This document shows, in pieces, positions 53,192 through 62,199 of a stretch of 64,000 nt of DNA. The stretch is from Streptomyces wedmorensis (GTDB taxonomy: Bacteria; Actinomycetota; Actinomycetes; Streptomycetales; Streptomycetaceae), in the NCBI RefSeq assembly GCF_000716445.1, contig NZ_JNWK01000003.1, positions 186,001-250,000 of the forward strand. The letters run 5' to 3'. The position numbers and the translations under genes are program-made. The first letter of the stretch is position 1. Every line of letters begins with the position of its first letter. The notes below the pieces were generated by a model. It was not told the DNA's origin. It was given only the letters and a program-made list of their open reading frames with translations, and did not search any database.

Positions 53192-54699
53192 TGCGCGTCC
53201 CCCTTTCCGGTCCTGCTGCCGTTCCCCCGGGCGGCGAGCGTGCCCGGCGCCGGTGTCGGGGCCACCTCGAACGCGGTCGCCCCGCGCGGCTCCGGCGTGC
53301 TGCGCAGCGCCTGTTCGTGGCTGTACGCGCGGAGGTAGCCGACGACCGTGTTGGTGACGGCGACGAGCGGGACGGCGACGACCGCGCCGCCGATGCCGGC
53401 GGTCAGACCGCCGGCCGCGACCGCGAGGACGACGGCGAGCGGGTGGACCCGTACGGCGCGGCCGAGGATGAAGGGCTGGAGGACATGGCCCTCGATCTGC
53501 TGGACGGCGAGGACGACCACGAGCACCATCAGGGCGGTGAAGAGCCCGTTGGTGACGAGGGCGACGACGACCGCGAGGGCGCCGGAGACGACGGCGCCGA
53601 CCAGCGGGATGAAGGCGAAGAGGAAGATGAAGACGGCGAGCGGCACGGCCATCGGCACGTCGAGGAACCAGAGTCCGAGGCCGATGAACACGGCGTCGAT
53701 GAGGGCGACGAGGACCGTGCCCCGGACGTAGGCGGTGAGGGTGCGCCAGGCGCGCGGGCCGGCGCCGGCGACGCCCGGCCGGGCCTGGGCGGGGACGAGC
53801 TTGAGCGTCCACTCCCAGACCTTCTTCCCGTCGTGGAGCAGGAAGAGCGTGGAGAACATGGCGAGCAGGATGCCGGTGATCGCCTCGACGACGACGGTGA
53901 CGCCCTGCAGGCCGACCTGGGTGATCTGTTCGGCGTTGGCGCCGACGGAGTCGCTCAGGTTCTTCGCGATGCCGTTGATCTGCTGCTCGGTGACGTGGAA
54001 CGGGCTGTTGAGGAGCCCTCGCTTGAGCTCCTCGATGCCGTTCTTGACCTGGTCGGACAGGTTGTCGATGTTGTCCATGACCTGCCAGACCACGAACCAG
54101 CCGACCAGGCCCATCACGACGAAGCCGGAGACGGCCGTGACGGCGGTGGCGAGCCCGCGGGGCAGGCCCTTCCTGCGCAGCATGGCCACGGTCGGCTGGA
54201 GCAGGGCGGTGACGAGGAGCGCGGCGACGAAGGCGAGGACGACCAGCTGGACGGAGCTGATCACCTTCATCAGCACCCAGACCGTGCCGGCGAGGACGAG
54301 CAGCCGCCAGCCCGCCTCGGCGGCGACGCGCATGCCCCACGGGATCGCGGCGACGGGGTCGGGGCGGGCGGCCACGGCCGGCGCGTACGAGGGGGGTGCG
54401 GGAACGGAGCGGCCCGCCTCCGCGGCGGCGCCCGCGGCAGCGGTGTCCTCGGTGTCCGGGAGGGGAGGTGCGGTGTCCGGGTCGCTCTCCGGGCCGCGCG
54501 CCGCCGGGGCGGCCGTACCGTTCCGGCCGCCTCCGTCGGGGCGCTCACCGGGAGTCTCGTACGGGGCCTCCCCCGGCTCCTCGTACGGCGGACCGAGCGG
54601 ATCCTCGCGTTCCGCCTCGGCCCTGCGTTCGTCGAGGCGTTCACCCATGCGGCTCAGGCTCTCGCCCAGCCGGCCCAGCCACCGTGGCACTCTCGCCAT
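53188..54699 (-). CDS. AI-2E family transporter (PerM/TqsA-type)
   Basis: A 503-residue membrane protein. A long polar N-terminal region (about 1-120, Pro/Glu-rich) precedes 7-8 helices of the AI-2E transporter family: VISSVQLVVLAFVAALLVTA, GFVVMGLVGWFVVWQVMDNI, ITGILLAMFSTLFLLHDGKK, and the end block AVPLAVFIFLFAFIPLVGAV, QIEGHVLQPFILGRAV, HPLAVVLAVAAGG. Members export autoinducer-2 or act as Na+/H+ antiporters; the substrate here is unknown. It is first in a two-gene leftward operon. Confidence 0.88.
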   Translation of the reverse strand: MARVPRWLGRLGESLSRMGERLDERRAEAEREDPLGPPYEEPGEAPYETPGERPDGGGRNGTAAPAARGPESDPDTAPPLPDTEDTAAAGAAAEAGRSVPAPPSYAPAVAARPDPVAAIPWGMRVAAEAGWRLLVLAGTVWVLMKVISSVQLVVLAFVAALLVTALLQPTVAMLRRKGLPRGLATAVTAVSGFVVMGLVGWFVVWQVMDNIDNLSDQVKNGIEELKRGLLNSPFHVTEQQINGIAKNLSDSVGANAEQITQVGLQGVTVVVEAITGILLAMFSTLFLLHDGKKVWEWTLKLVPAQARPGVAGAGPRAWRTLTAYVRGTVLVALIDAVFIGLGLWFLDVPMAVPLAVFIFLFAFIPLVGAVVSGALAVVVALVTNGLFTALMVLVVVLAVQQIEGHVLQPFILGRAVRVHPLAVVLAVAAGGLTAGIGGAVVAVPLVAVTNTVVGYLRAYSHEQALRSTPEPRGATAFEVAPTPAPGTLAARGNGSRTGKGDAQ

Positions 54700-54792
54700 C
54701 TCTTCCCTCTTCCCCCCGCCGGCTCTTCCCCGTGGTCGCTGCCCCGCTCGTATCCCCCGCGGGGCACAGGGCTTCGAAACCTACACGGAAGA

Positions 54793-54821
54793 AGCCCCCC
54801 ACCGTAGGACGGTGGGGGGCT
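54793..54821. terminator. terminator downstream of the lytic transglycosylase gene
   Basis: Arms of 13 bp (AGCCCCCCACCGT at 54793-54805; complement at 54809-54821), 3-nt loop, 24 bp past the leftward stop codon. Confidence 0.82.
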
Positions 54822-54844
54822 CCCCGAGGTTGAGCACGCCGGTA

Positions 54845-55549
54845 CTAGTACCAGCGGTTGGCCTGCCAGAACTGCCAGGCGCCGCACGGGCTGCCGTAGC
54901 GGCCGTCCATGTAGCTGAGGCCCCACTTGATCTGGGTGGCCGGGTTGGTCTGCCAGTCGGCGCCGGCGGACTGCATCTTGTAGCCCGGCAGTGCCTGCAC
55001 GAGACCGTAGGCGCCCGAAGACGGGTTGGTCGCGCGGTAGTTCCAGCCGGACTCGTGGTCCACGATGTTGCTGAAGCACTGGAACTGCGAGGCCGGGATC
55101 ATCTGGCGGGCGATCGCCTTGACCTCGGCGATGGTGTACGAGCCCTGCGCGGAGAAGGTGGAGGCGTCGCGCACGGAGTCGCGGCTGGCGCGCTCCTCGG
55201 CTTCCTTGCGCTCCTGCTCGGCCTTGGCGGCCTTGTCGGCCGCCTCCTTCTTCGCCTCGGCGTCCTTGGCGGCGCGGAGACGGGCCGATTCCTCCGCGGA
55301 CTTCTTCGCGGCCGAGTCGGCGGCGGCGGCCTGGACGTCGGCCTGCTCCGAGAGGGACGAGACCTGCACCTGTGCCTGCGAGCCCGCGGGGATGTCCGCG
55401 AGCAGGGTGGCATCGGCCGCGGTGGCCTCGAAGTTGTCGTCGGAGGTGGCCTGGGCGGCGTTGCCCGAGGCGACGCCGACAACGGCGCCGACGGTGGTGA
55501 CCGCAGTGGCCGAAGCCACCGCGAATCCCCGGACCGAGATCCGGCTCAC
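54845..55549 (-). CDS. secreted lytic transglycosylase (SLT) with coiled-coil stalk
   Basis: A 234-residue cell-wall hydrolase. The GTG at 55549 (SD AAGGAAA) starts VSRISVRGFAVASATA, a signal peptide to about residue 35. Residues 70-130 are a charged coiled coil (AAKKSAEESARLRAAKDAEA, then AADKAAKAEQERKEAEERAS). The C-terminal SLT domain has catalytic Glu166 in IVDHESGWNYRA, then SSGAYGLVQALPG and IKWGLSYMDGRYGSPC. It cleaves the MurNAc-GlcNAc bond with 1,6-anhydro formation. A structured leader lies upstream of the start (see the feature at 55664). Confidence 0.92.
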   Translation of the reverse strand: MSRISVRGFAVASATAVTTVGAVVGVASGNAAQATSDDNFEATAADATLLADIPAGSQAQVQVSSLSEQADVQAAAADSAAKKSAEESARLRAAKDAEAKKEAADKAAKAEQERKEAEERASRDSVRDASTFSAQGSYTIAEVKAIARQMIPASQFQCFSNIVDHESGWNYRATNPSSGAYGLVQALPGYKMQSAGADWQTNPATQIKWGLSYMDGRYGSPCGAWQFWQANRWY

Positions 55550-55663
55550 ACGGTTTCCTTCCAGCACGCCCGCACAGGTGACCACGCGGGCGAAATCGTG
55601 CCCCTGGCGCTGGTCTCCGACGTACGGGGTCACAGGAGACACGGGCCCGTGGTGCTGTGGGCG

Positions 55664-55733
55664 GCATACGGCGAGCGGCTGTTGAGTTGTGCGGTGCTGT
55701 GCGCACCCCAGAGGGTGCACGTGTGCCGTATGC
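55664..55733 (-). promoter_or_regulatory. structured 5' leader of the lytic transglycosylase gene (candidate cis-RNA)
   Basis: GCATACGGC (55664-55672) pairs exactly with GCCGTATGC (55725-55733), enclosing 52 nt that contain a second hairpin, GCACCC (55703-55708)/GGGTGC (55713-55718). It lies about 115-185 nt before the start codon, inside the 378-bp gene-free stretch 55550-55927. Many Streptomyces wall-hydrolase genes have riboswitch-controlled leaders, but the c-di-AMP (ydaO) consensus is not recognisable here. No coding gene is seen in the gap; a small inverted repeat at 55900-55921 may help end phoH. Confidence 0.45.
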
Positions 55734-55927
55734 GGGGCCTGACGGAAGCAAGACTTTGCCGGACGGCGACACCGCAAGGCAATTCCGTGTTGCGTGTGAA
55801 AGCTCACACCTCGGCGGAGGCACGAGTTTTGGGAGTTACGGAAGACAGCACGACGCCGCCCGGCTAAGCTCGTGCGCTTTGCCGGGCGGCGCCAACTGCC
55901 GTACGCGTACAGAGGCGTACGAATCGG

Positions 55928-57253
55928 TCAGACCTGACCGTCCTCCAGCATCTCCGTCACGAGCGCGGCGATCTGGGAGCGCTCGGAACGGGTGAGGGTG
56001 ACGTGGGCGAAGAGCGGATGCCCCTTCAGTTTCTCGACCACGGCGACGACTCCGTCGTACCGGCCGACCCTGAGGTTGTCCCGCTGGGCGACGTCATGGG
56101 TCAGCACGACCCGCGAATTCGCCCCGATACGGGACAGAACGGTCAACAGGACGTTCCTCTCCAGGGACTGGGCCTCGTCGACGATGACGAACGCGTCGTG
56201 CAGGGAGCGGCCCCGGATGTGCGTGAGCGGCAGGACCTCCAGCATCCCGCGCCCGAGCACCTCCTCGATGACCTCGCGGCTCGCGACCGAGGACAGCGTG
56301 TCGAACACCGCCTGGGCCCACGGGCTCATCTTCTCGGACTCGCTGCCCGGCAGGTATCCGAGCTCCTGGCCGCCGACCGCGTACAGCGGACGGAAGACCA
56401 TCACCTTCTGGTGCTGCCGGCGCTCCAGGACCGCCTCCAGGCCCGCGCACAGGGCCAGGGCGGACTTGCCGGTGCCGGCCCGGCCGCCCATGGAGATGAT
56501 GCCGACGTCCGGGTCGAGGAGCAGATCGAGCGCGATCCGCTGCTCGGCGCTGCGGCCGTGCAGCCCGAAGGCCTCCCGGTCGCCCCTGACCAGCCGTACG
56601 TTCCCCTCGGCGGTGACCCGGCCGAGTGCCTTGCCACGCTCCGACTGGAGCACCAGGCCCGTGTGCACCGGGAGCTCCGCGGCCTCCGGCACGTACAGCG
56701 TGTGCTGCTCGAAGAGCAGGTCCACCTGCTCGCCGGAGAGCGCGAGCTCGGACATCCCGGTCCAGCCGTTGGCGTCCGTGATGGCCAGCTCGGCGCGGTA
56801 CTCCTCGGCGAGGAGGCCCACCGACGAGGCCTTGATGCGCAGCGGCAGGTCCTTGGAGACGACCGTGACGTCGTACCCCTCGGCCTGGAGGTTGCGCGCG
56901 ACCGCGAGGATCCGTGAGTCGTTGTCCCCCAACCTGTAGCCGGCGGGCAGGACGCCGGGGTCGGAATGGTTGAGTTCGACACGCAGGGTGCCGCCCAGCT
57001 CCCCGACGGGGAGAGGGGCGTCGAGGCGTCCGTACCTGACCCGGAAGTCGTCGAGCAGGCGCAGGGCCTGCCGGGCGAAGTAGCCGAGTTCGGGATGGTG
57101 CCGCTTGGCCTCCAGCTCCGTCACGACGACGATCGGGAGCACCACCTCGTGCTCCTCGAAGCGCGAGACGGCGTTGGGGTCGGCCAGCAGGACGCTGGTG
57201 TCGAGAACATAGGTGCGCCGGTCGGAAAGGCGGCGCTTCGTGCTGGTCACCAC
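55928..57253 (-). CDS. PIN-PhoH family ATPase/ribonuclease (PhoH2-type)
   Basis: A 441-residue fusion. Residues about 1-155 are a PIN ribonuclease domain ([15 protein letters not shown] with the first Asp, [10 protein letters not shown] with Glu, [13 protein letters not shown] with the acidic pair); residues about 230-435 are a PhoH RecA-like ATPase with Walker A GRAGTGKS (257-264), [19 protein letters not shown], and Walker [11 protein letters not shown]. Relatives unwind and cleave RNA in an ATP-dependent manner, and some belong to the PhoAT toxin-antitoxin group. No separate phoAT antitoxin gene is seen immediately upstream. Start ATG at 57253. Confidence 0.93.
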   Translation of the reverse strand: MVTSTKRRLSDRRTYVLDTSVLLADPNAVSRFEEHEVVLPIVVVTELEAKRHHPELGYFARQALRLLDDFRVRYGRLDAPLPVGELGGTLRVELNHSDPGVLPAGYRLGDNDSRILAVARNLQAEGYDVTVVSKDLPLRIKASSVGLLAEEYRAELAITDANGWTGMSELALSGEQVDLLFEQHTLYVPEAAELPVHTGLVLQSERGKALGRVTAEGNVRLVRGDREAFGLHGRSAEQRIALDLLLDPDVGIISMGGRAGTGKSALALCAGLEAVLERRQHQKVMVFRPLYAVGGQELGYLPGSESEKMSPWAQAVFDTLSSVASREVIEEVLGRGMLEVLPLTHIRGRSLHDAFVIVDEAQSLERNVLLTVLSRIGANSRVVLTHDVAQRDNLRVGRYDGVVAVVEKLKGHPLFAHVTLTRSERSQIAALVTEMLEDGQV

Positions 57254-57549
57254 GGAAGGACAGACCCCCTCGGAAGACCCCTGTGAGGTCGGGGTGCGAC
57301 GGAACCGGTGTCGCTGCGGAATGGGACCGGGCTCAGGCCGCCATGCGCGGGCCGAACCACGGCCCTCCGCTTCTCCCGTACGTGTCCCGCACGGTCGTCC
57401 TGGTGCAAGGGGCCTCCCGGGTGGCGGTCTCCGTGCCGCTCACTTCACCAGGGATATGCCCTCGAACAGGGGCTGCCATGCCACGGCATATGACGACGTG
57501 TTCGTGAACACGAGATGATCGGTTCCGACCGGGAATGTCCGCGAAGGGA

Positions 57550-58311
57550 TCAGGTGCCGTAGCGCCGGTGCCGGGCCGCGTAGTCCCGCAGCGCCCGCAG
57601 GAAGTCGACCTTGCGGAAGGCCGGCCAGTGGACCTCGCAGAAGTAGTACTCGGAGTGCGCGCTCTGCCACAGCATGAACCCGGACAGCCGCTGCTCGCCG
57701 CTCGTACGGATCACCAGGTCCGGATCGGGCTGGCCACGCGTGTACAGGTGCTCCGAGATGTGCTCGACGTCCACGATCTCGGCGAGCTCCTCGAAGCTCG
57801 TCCCGCGCTCCGCGTGCTCCAGGAGCAGCGAGCGGACCGCGTCCGCGATCTCCTGCCGGCCGCCGTAGCCCACGGCCACGTTGACGAGTATCCCCGTGTT
57901 GCCGTGGGTGGCCTGCTCGGCCTCCTTCAGCACCGACTGGGTACGCGCGGGCAGCAGGTCCATCGTGCCGACGTGGTTGACCCGCCAGCGGCCGTCGGCG
58001 GCCAGCGAGCGTACGGCGTTCTCGATGATGCCGAGCAGCGGGACGAGCTGCTCCTCGGGCCGGTTCAGGTTGTCCGTGGAGAGCATCCAGAGCGTGACGA
58101 CCTCGACGTCCGTCTCGGCACACCAGCCGAGCAGCTCCTGGATCTTGTCCGCGCCGGCCTTGTGGCCCTGCTCGGGGGTCCCCCCGGACGCCTTGGCCCA
58201 ACGCCGGTTCCCGTCGAGGATGACCCCGATGTGCTTGGGCACCTGGGCGTGGTCGAGGCGGCCTTCCACCCGGCGTGCGTAGAGCCCGTACACCAGGTCG
58301 CGCAGGTTCAC
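57550..58311 (-). CDS. cis-isoprenyl diphosphate synthase (short-chain UppS family)
   Basis: A 253-residue cis-prenyltransferase. The GTG at 58311 (SD GGAAGGG) gives VNLRDLVYGLYARRVEG. The FPP/IPP-binding motif HIGVILDGNRRWAK has Asp33 and the conserved N-R-R-W; LVIRTSGEQRLSGFMLWQSA and EYYFCEVHWPAF are the later conserved blocks. It is similar in size and start to actinobacterial Z,E-farnesyl diphosphate synthases, which feed decaprenyl or undecaprenyl carrier synthesis, so it may make a short product rather than undecaprenyl-PP. The gap of 296 bp to phoH holds no recognised gene. Confidence 0.92.
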   Translation of the reverse strand: MNLRDLVYGLYARRVEGRLDHAQVPKHIGVILDGNRRWAKASGGTPEQGHKAGADKIQELLGWCAETDVEVVTLWMLSTDNLNRPEEQLVPLLGIIENAVRSLAADGRWRVNHVGTMDLLPARTQSVLKEAEQATHGNTGILVNVAVGYGGRQEIADAVRSLLLEHAERGTSFEELAEIVDVEHISEHLYTRGQPDPDLVIRTSGEQRLSGFMLWQSAHSEYYFCEVHWPAFRKVDFLRALRDYAARHRRYGT

Positions 58312-58437
58312 TGTTCTTACCCTTCCATGCACCGGCGGTCCGCCAGGCAGCGGCGGTCCGCAAGCGGCCACACTACTGCGGACGGGCTACAGGCTCCCAG
58401 CCCGGGACTGTCACAAGTCCGTGATAAGCAGAGATAC

Positions 58438-59475
58438 GTGACTGATTCCCCCCTGTACCGCGCCTCCGCGGACCGCTACGACACCATGGAGTACCGCCGC
58501 TCGGGCCGCAGCGGCCTCAGGCTCCCGGCCGTCTCGCTCGGCCTCTGGCACAACTTCGGCGACGACAAGGCCCTCGACACCCAGCGGGCGATCCTGCGCC
58601 GCGCCTTCGACCTCGGCGTGACCCACTTCGACCTCGCGAACAACTACGGCCCGCCGCCCGGCTCCGCCGAGCTGAACTTCGGCAAGCTCTTCGCCCAGGA
58701 CTTCGCGCCCCACCGCGACGAGCTGATCGTCTCGACCAAGGCCGGCTACGAGATGCACCCGGGCCCCTACGGCGAGTGGGGCTCCCGCAAGTACCTGATG
58801 TCCTCCCTCGACGCCTCCCTCAAGCGGATGGGCCTCGACTACGTCGACATCTTCTACTCGCACCGCTTCGACCCGCACACCCCGCTGGAGGAGACGATGG
58901 GGGCCCTGGCCTCCGCCGTACAGCAGGGCAAGGCGCTGTACGTCGGCGTCTCCTCGTACAACAGCGAGCAGACCGCCGAGGCCGCCCGGATCCTCCGGGA
59001 GATGGGCGTCCGGCCCCTCATCCACCAGCCGTCGTACTCGATGATCAACCGCTGGACCGAGGAGGACGGCCTCCTCGACACGCTGGAGGAGGCCGGCATG
59101 GGCTGCATCTCCTTCGTGCCGCTCGCCCAGGGGCTGCTCACCAACAAGTACCTGAAGGGCATCCCGGAGGGCTCCCGGGCCACCCAGGGCAAGTCCCTCG
59201 ACCCGAACCTGCTCTCCGACGAGGTCCTCCGGCGCCTCCACGGCCTCGCGGACATCGCCGAGCGGCGCGGCCAGTCCCTGGCCCAGCTGGCGCTGTCCTG
59301 GGTGCTGCGCGACGAGCGGATGACCTCGGCCCTGATCGGCGCGTCCAGCGTCGCCCAGCTGGAGGAGAACGTCGCCGCGCTCGCCGCGGCACCGCTCACC
59401 GCCGAGGAGCTCAAGGAGATCGACTCGTTCGCGGTCGACACCGAGGGCACCAACATCTGGGCCGGCCGGGGCTGA
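58438..59475 (+). CDS. aldo/keto reductase (YghZ/MgrA-like, L-glyceraldehyde-3-phosphate reductase type)
   Basis: A 345-residue NADPH-dependent TIM-barrel reductase starting at a GTG at 58438. The catalytic residues are Asp65 and Tyr70 (HFDLANNYG), Lys101 (VSTKAGYE) and His in DIFYSHRFDP. The closing LIGASSVAQLEENVAAL binds the cofactor phosphate. It is closest in pattern to the YghZ group, which detoxifies methylglyoxal and reduces L-GAP. It is divergent from the cis-prenyltransferase with 126 bp between. The substrate is inferred from the subgroup only. Confidence 0.92.
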   Translation: MTDSPLYRASADRYDTMEYRRSGRSGLRLPAVSLGLWHNFGDDKALDTQRAILRRAFDLGVTHFDLANNYGPPPGSAELNFGKLFAQDFAPHRDELIVSTKAGYEMHPGPYGEWGSRKYLMSSLDASLKRMGLDYVDIFYSHRFDPHTPLEETMGALASAVQQGKALYVGVSSYNSEQTAEAARILREMGVRPLIHQPSYSMINRWTEEDGLLDTLEEAGMGCISFVPLAQGLLTNKYLKGIPEGSRATQGKSLDPNLLSDEVLRRLHGLADIAERRGQSLAQLALSWVLRDERMTSALIGASSVAQLEENVAALAAAPLTAEELKEIDSFAVDTEGTNIWAGRG

Positions 59476-59526
59476 CGCCTCCGAAGGACCACGGGCCGCC
59501 TCCCCCGGGGCCCGGGAAAAGAAAAA

Positions 59527-59561
59527 CGGGCCGGTCCGTGGGGGGGATACGGACCGGCCCG
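59527..59561 (+). terminator. terminator after the aldo/keto reductase gene
   Basis: Arms of 13 bp (CGGGCCGGTCCGT at 59527-59539; complement at 59549-59561), 9-nt loop, preceded by an A-rich run and followed by G tracts. The remainder of the 322-bp gap 59476-59797 shows only a 13-bp direct repeat TCCCAAGGGGGAC (59642 and 59714) and no convincing gene. Confidence 0.83.
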
Positions 59562-59797
59562 AGGGGGGGTTTCCACCATAACCCTTCGTTAGTCGTCTTG
59601 CGCGCCACGTGCGCCGAACGAACCGCCCCGGATTCCCCGGATCCCAAGGGGGACAAGGCCTCCAGGGCCCCGTGGCGGGTTTGCGCCCCGGCGTGGCGGC
59701 GGACTTCCGTCCCTCCCAAGGGGGACCGGCCGGGAGGGGTGGCGTTGACGCGGCGCAGCCGAGCGGACGCGGGGCGTGGCACTACACGCGTCACCTG

Positions 59798-60538
59798 TCA
59801 CGGCAGCGCGGTGAAGCCGCCGAGGAGCAGTCCGACGAGCCCGCCCGCCAACATGAACGGGCCGAACGGGATCGCCGTGGACCGGTCGGCCCGGCGCAGC
59901 AGGATGAGACCGAGGCCGTAAACGGCGCCGAGCAGGAAGCCGGCGAAGGCCCCGATGAAGAGGACGTCCCAGCCGTACCAGCCGAGCGCCCCGCCCAACG
60001 GCAGCGCCAGCTTGACGTCACCGAGGCCGAGCTCGTTCGGGCTGATCTCGTGGAGCACCCGGTAGGCCACGCCGAGGACGAGCGCGCCCAGCACGGCGAG
60101 GCGCCAGGAGCCCGCGTCGTACGGGAGGAGCTCGGCGGCACCGAGGAGCAGCGGGACGGCGGCGGCCAGCGGCAGGGTGACACCGTCCGGAAGCCGGCCC
60201 ACGCGCACGTCGACACTGCCGAGGAGGACGGCGAAGGGCGTGCCGAGCAGCCACACCGCCAACTCCGGCCGCGGCTGCCCGTCGGCGGCGGCCGCCAGGG
60301 CGGCGCAGACGAGGGCGGTGATCAGCGGAGCGGTCAGCGGGCTCCGGGTCGTCGCACAGTCCTGCCGCCCCGGCCCACCGAGCCAGCCGCGCGCGGGCCC
60401 CACGAGCACATGCCCGGCGGGACAGCGGTCCCGCCACGGCTCCTCGAAGTCCACCGAGAGCCGGTAGGCGGCCCGCGGTACGAGCAGGCCGACAGCGGCC
60501 CCCCACAGGGCGGCGACGACGATCATCGTGACGTACAC
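59798..60538 (-). CDS. A24 prepilin peptidase / leader peptidase-like membrane protein
   Basis: A 246-residue polytopic protein with about 7 helices. The two catalytic aspartates of the GxGD protease family are visible, in GSVDVRVGRLPDGV and GLGDVKLALPLG. In pilin systems this class cleaves prepilins (and may N-methylate them). It is shorter than classical PilD, lacking its large cytosolic zinc domain, though a single Cys pair remains (RCPAGH, RQDC). No pilin or secretion ATPase genes adjoin, so its substrate lies elsewhere; tad-type fimbriae are common in actinomycetes. It is divergent from the DUF192 gene. Confidence 0.87.
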   Translation of the reverse strand: MYVTMIVVAALWGAAVGLLVPRAAYRLSVDFEEPWRDRCPAGHVLVGPARGWLGGPGRQDCATTRSPLTAPLITALVCAALAAAADGQPRPELAVWLLGTPFAVLLGSVDVRVGRLPDGVTLPLAAAVPLLLGAAELLPYDAGSWRLAVLGALVLGVAYRVLHEISPNELGLGDVKLALPLGGALGWYGWDVLFIGAFAGFLLGAVYGLGLILLRRADRSTAIPFGPFMLAGGLVGLLLGGFTALP

Positions 60539-60579
60539 GGACCCGACCCTAGGGCGACGGCACCGCTACGGTCTGGCGC

Positions 60580-60957
60580 ATGGGGAAATGGAAGGACGGC
60601 GCGGGAACGCTGACGGCTGCGGGCCCGCCGACGGCTGCGGGCCCGCTCGACGTGCCGCTGGAGATCGCGGCCTCGTACCGGGCCCGTCGCCGGGGGCTCC
60701 TCGGCCGCGACGGCGTCCCAGGCGCCCTGCTCATCGTCCGCACGAACAGCGTGCACACCTTCGGCATGCGGTTCCCGATCGACGTCGCCTACCTGGACCG
60801 CTCGTTCACGGTCCTCTCCGTCGTCACGATGCCCCCGGGCCGCCTCGGCATGATCCGGCCACGTGGCCGGCACGTCCTGGAGGCGGAGGCGGGCGCCATG
60901 GCCGGCTGGGGGCTGCGGCGGGGTGTACGCGTACGCGTGGCGACGGACGGCGGGTAG
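60580..60957 (+). CDS. DUF192 family protein
   Basis: A 125-residue protein starting at the ATG at 60580. The DUF192 pattern is clear: RRRGLLGRDGVPGALLIVRT, then SVHTFGMRFPIDVAYLDR and a final hydrophobic block with GRHVLEAEAGAMAGWGLRRG. The family is small, often periplasmic or secreted, and its biochemical role is unknown (some members sit near peptidases). Here it is divergent from the prepilin peptidase and convergent with the glycosyltransferase-like gene, so no operon hint exists. Confidence 0.87.
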   Translation: MGKWKDGAGTLTAAGPPTAAGPLDVPLEIAASYRARRRGLLGRDGVPGALLIVRTNSVHTFGMRFPIDVAYLDRSFTVLSVVTMPPGRLGMIRPRGRHVLEAEAGAMAGWGLRRGVRVRVATDGG

Positions 60958-60989
60958 CGGGGCCGCTGGTCACGGGCGACGGGCGGGCG

Positions 60990-62165
60990 TCACGGCGGGC
61001 CCGAGCCCAGCAGCGTGAACGCGCCGTACGCCGCCGAGGCGAGCGCAAGCCCCGCGACGACCGGAACGGCCGTACGCGACCGCACGCGCGCGAGGGCCAC
61101 GGCGGGCGGGAGCAGCAACCCGAACGCGGGCATCATCAGCCGCGGCCGCGAACCGAAGTACGCGGCTCCGACCAGGGATACGAAGACGACGCCGATCGTG
61201 TAGACGAGCAGCGGCAACGGCTGCCCCTGCCGCACGCACATCACCACCAGCCAGCCGAGCAGCGCGAGGGCCGCGCACAGTCCGAGGCCGGCGGCCCACG
61301 GCAGCCCCGCGATGAACCGGGCGAGGGCGACACCCCCGTCGATCGAGTTCCCCCACGCGGCCTGCACGTCGAAGTAGGCGGTGGGACTCTCCTCCCGGAA
61401 CCCGACGTAGGCGACGTACGCCAGCCACCCCAGCGGCGCGACCAGCACCCCGGCCACGATCCCCGGCGACACCCTCCGCTCCCGGACGACCGTCACCACC
61501 GCCGCGATCCCGACGGCGGCGATCAGCGCCGCCGCCGTCGGCCGCGTCAGCCCGGCGGCCGCGCACAGCACCCCGGCCACGATCCACCGCCCCCGCAGCA
61601 CCGCGTACAGCGACCACGCGGCCAGCGCGGTGAACAGCGTCTCCGTGTACGCCATCGACTGCACGAACGCAGTCGGGTACACCCCCCACAGCACCGCGAG
61701 GAGCACACCCACGCGCTCCCCGCCGACGAACGCACCACACCGGTGGATCCCCCAGGCGGCCGCGAGCCCCGCACTCCACGCCACGACAAGACCCGCCGTC
61801 GCCGCGTCCACCGGCAGCACCGCCGAGAGCCCCCGCTCCAAGGCCGGGAACAGCGGGAAGAACGCCAGGTCGGAGTGGACGTCGCCGTTCGGCAACGTCA
61901 CCTCGTACCCGTATCCGTGCTCGGCGATCCGCACGTACCAGACGGAGTCCCACCGCCCCTTCAGCCGGTGCAGGCCGTCCTTGCCGGTCGCCGCCGCCAC
62001 GATCGCGAGGACCCCGAGCCCGATCAGGCGGGTCGCGGCGTAACCGGCGAGGGCGGCGGCGAGCGGGGTGCGCGCACGGGCGCGGAGACCGGTGCGCACA
62101 CCCGTACGCGCGCGCGTGGGGGTGCCTGAGGGCAGCGGGGAGCGAGGGAGGACGGACCGGGACAT
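60990..62165 (-). CDS. GT-C type (mannosyltransferase-like) polytopic membrane protein
   Basis: A 391-residue membrane protein with about 10 helices. The cytosolic N terminus is basic (SGTPTRARTGVRTGLRARAR). WDSVWYVRIAEHGYGYE, about residue 72, and DVHSDLAFFPLFPALERG carry acidic/aromatic motifs typical of dolichol-phosphate-mannose-dependent GT-C glycosyltransferases (PIG-V/GPI-mannosyltransferase-like). It probably adds sugars from polyprenol donors outside the membrane, for example in protein or envelope glycosylation. The exact family is inferred and no glycan cluster is adjacent. Confidence 0.8.
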   Translation of the reverse strand: MSRSVLPRSPLPSGTPTRARTGVRTGLRARARTPLAAALAGYAATRLIGLGVLAIVAAATGKDGLHRLKGRWDSVWYVRIAEHGYGYEVTLPNGDVHSDLAFFPLFPALERGLSAVLPVDAATAGLVVAWSAGLAAAWGIHRCGAFVGGERVGVLLAVLWGVYPTAFVQSMAYTETLFTALAAWSLYAVLRGRWIVAGVLCAAAGLTRPTAAALIAAVGIAAVVTVVRERRVSPGIVAGVLVAPLGWLAYVAYVGFREESPTAYFDVQAAWGNSIDGGVALARFIAGLPWAAGLGLCAALALLGWLVVMCVRQGQPLPLLVYTIGVVFVSLVGAAYFGSRPRLMMPAFGLLLPPAVALARVRSRTAVPVVAGLALASAAYGAFTLLGSGPP

Positions 62166-62199
62166 GGACCCGATTATCCCGGGACGCCCCGTGGCTCCC

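Noticed and set aside
53317..54807. Large rightward frame opposite the AI-2E transporter
   Set aside because: Asp/Gly/Glu-rich shadow translation with no start signal; the minus strand has the membrane helices and family motifs.
55550..55780. Upstream leader of the lytic transglycosylase as a ydaO (c-di-AMP) riboswitch
   Set aside because: The conserved ydaO core motifs could not be found, so it is only listed as a structured leader candidate.
57254..57549. Short rightward frames in the phoH-prenyltransferase gap
   Set aside because: Several overlapping frames share the same stretch with no SD and no domain signature; treated as non-coding.
59562..59797. Short leftward frames of 70-127 residues between the aldo/keto reductase and prepilin peptidase genes
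   Set aside because: Low-complexity Arg/Pro/Gly content, no SD and overlap with a terminator; no homology recognised.
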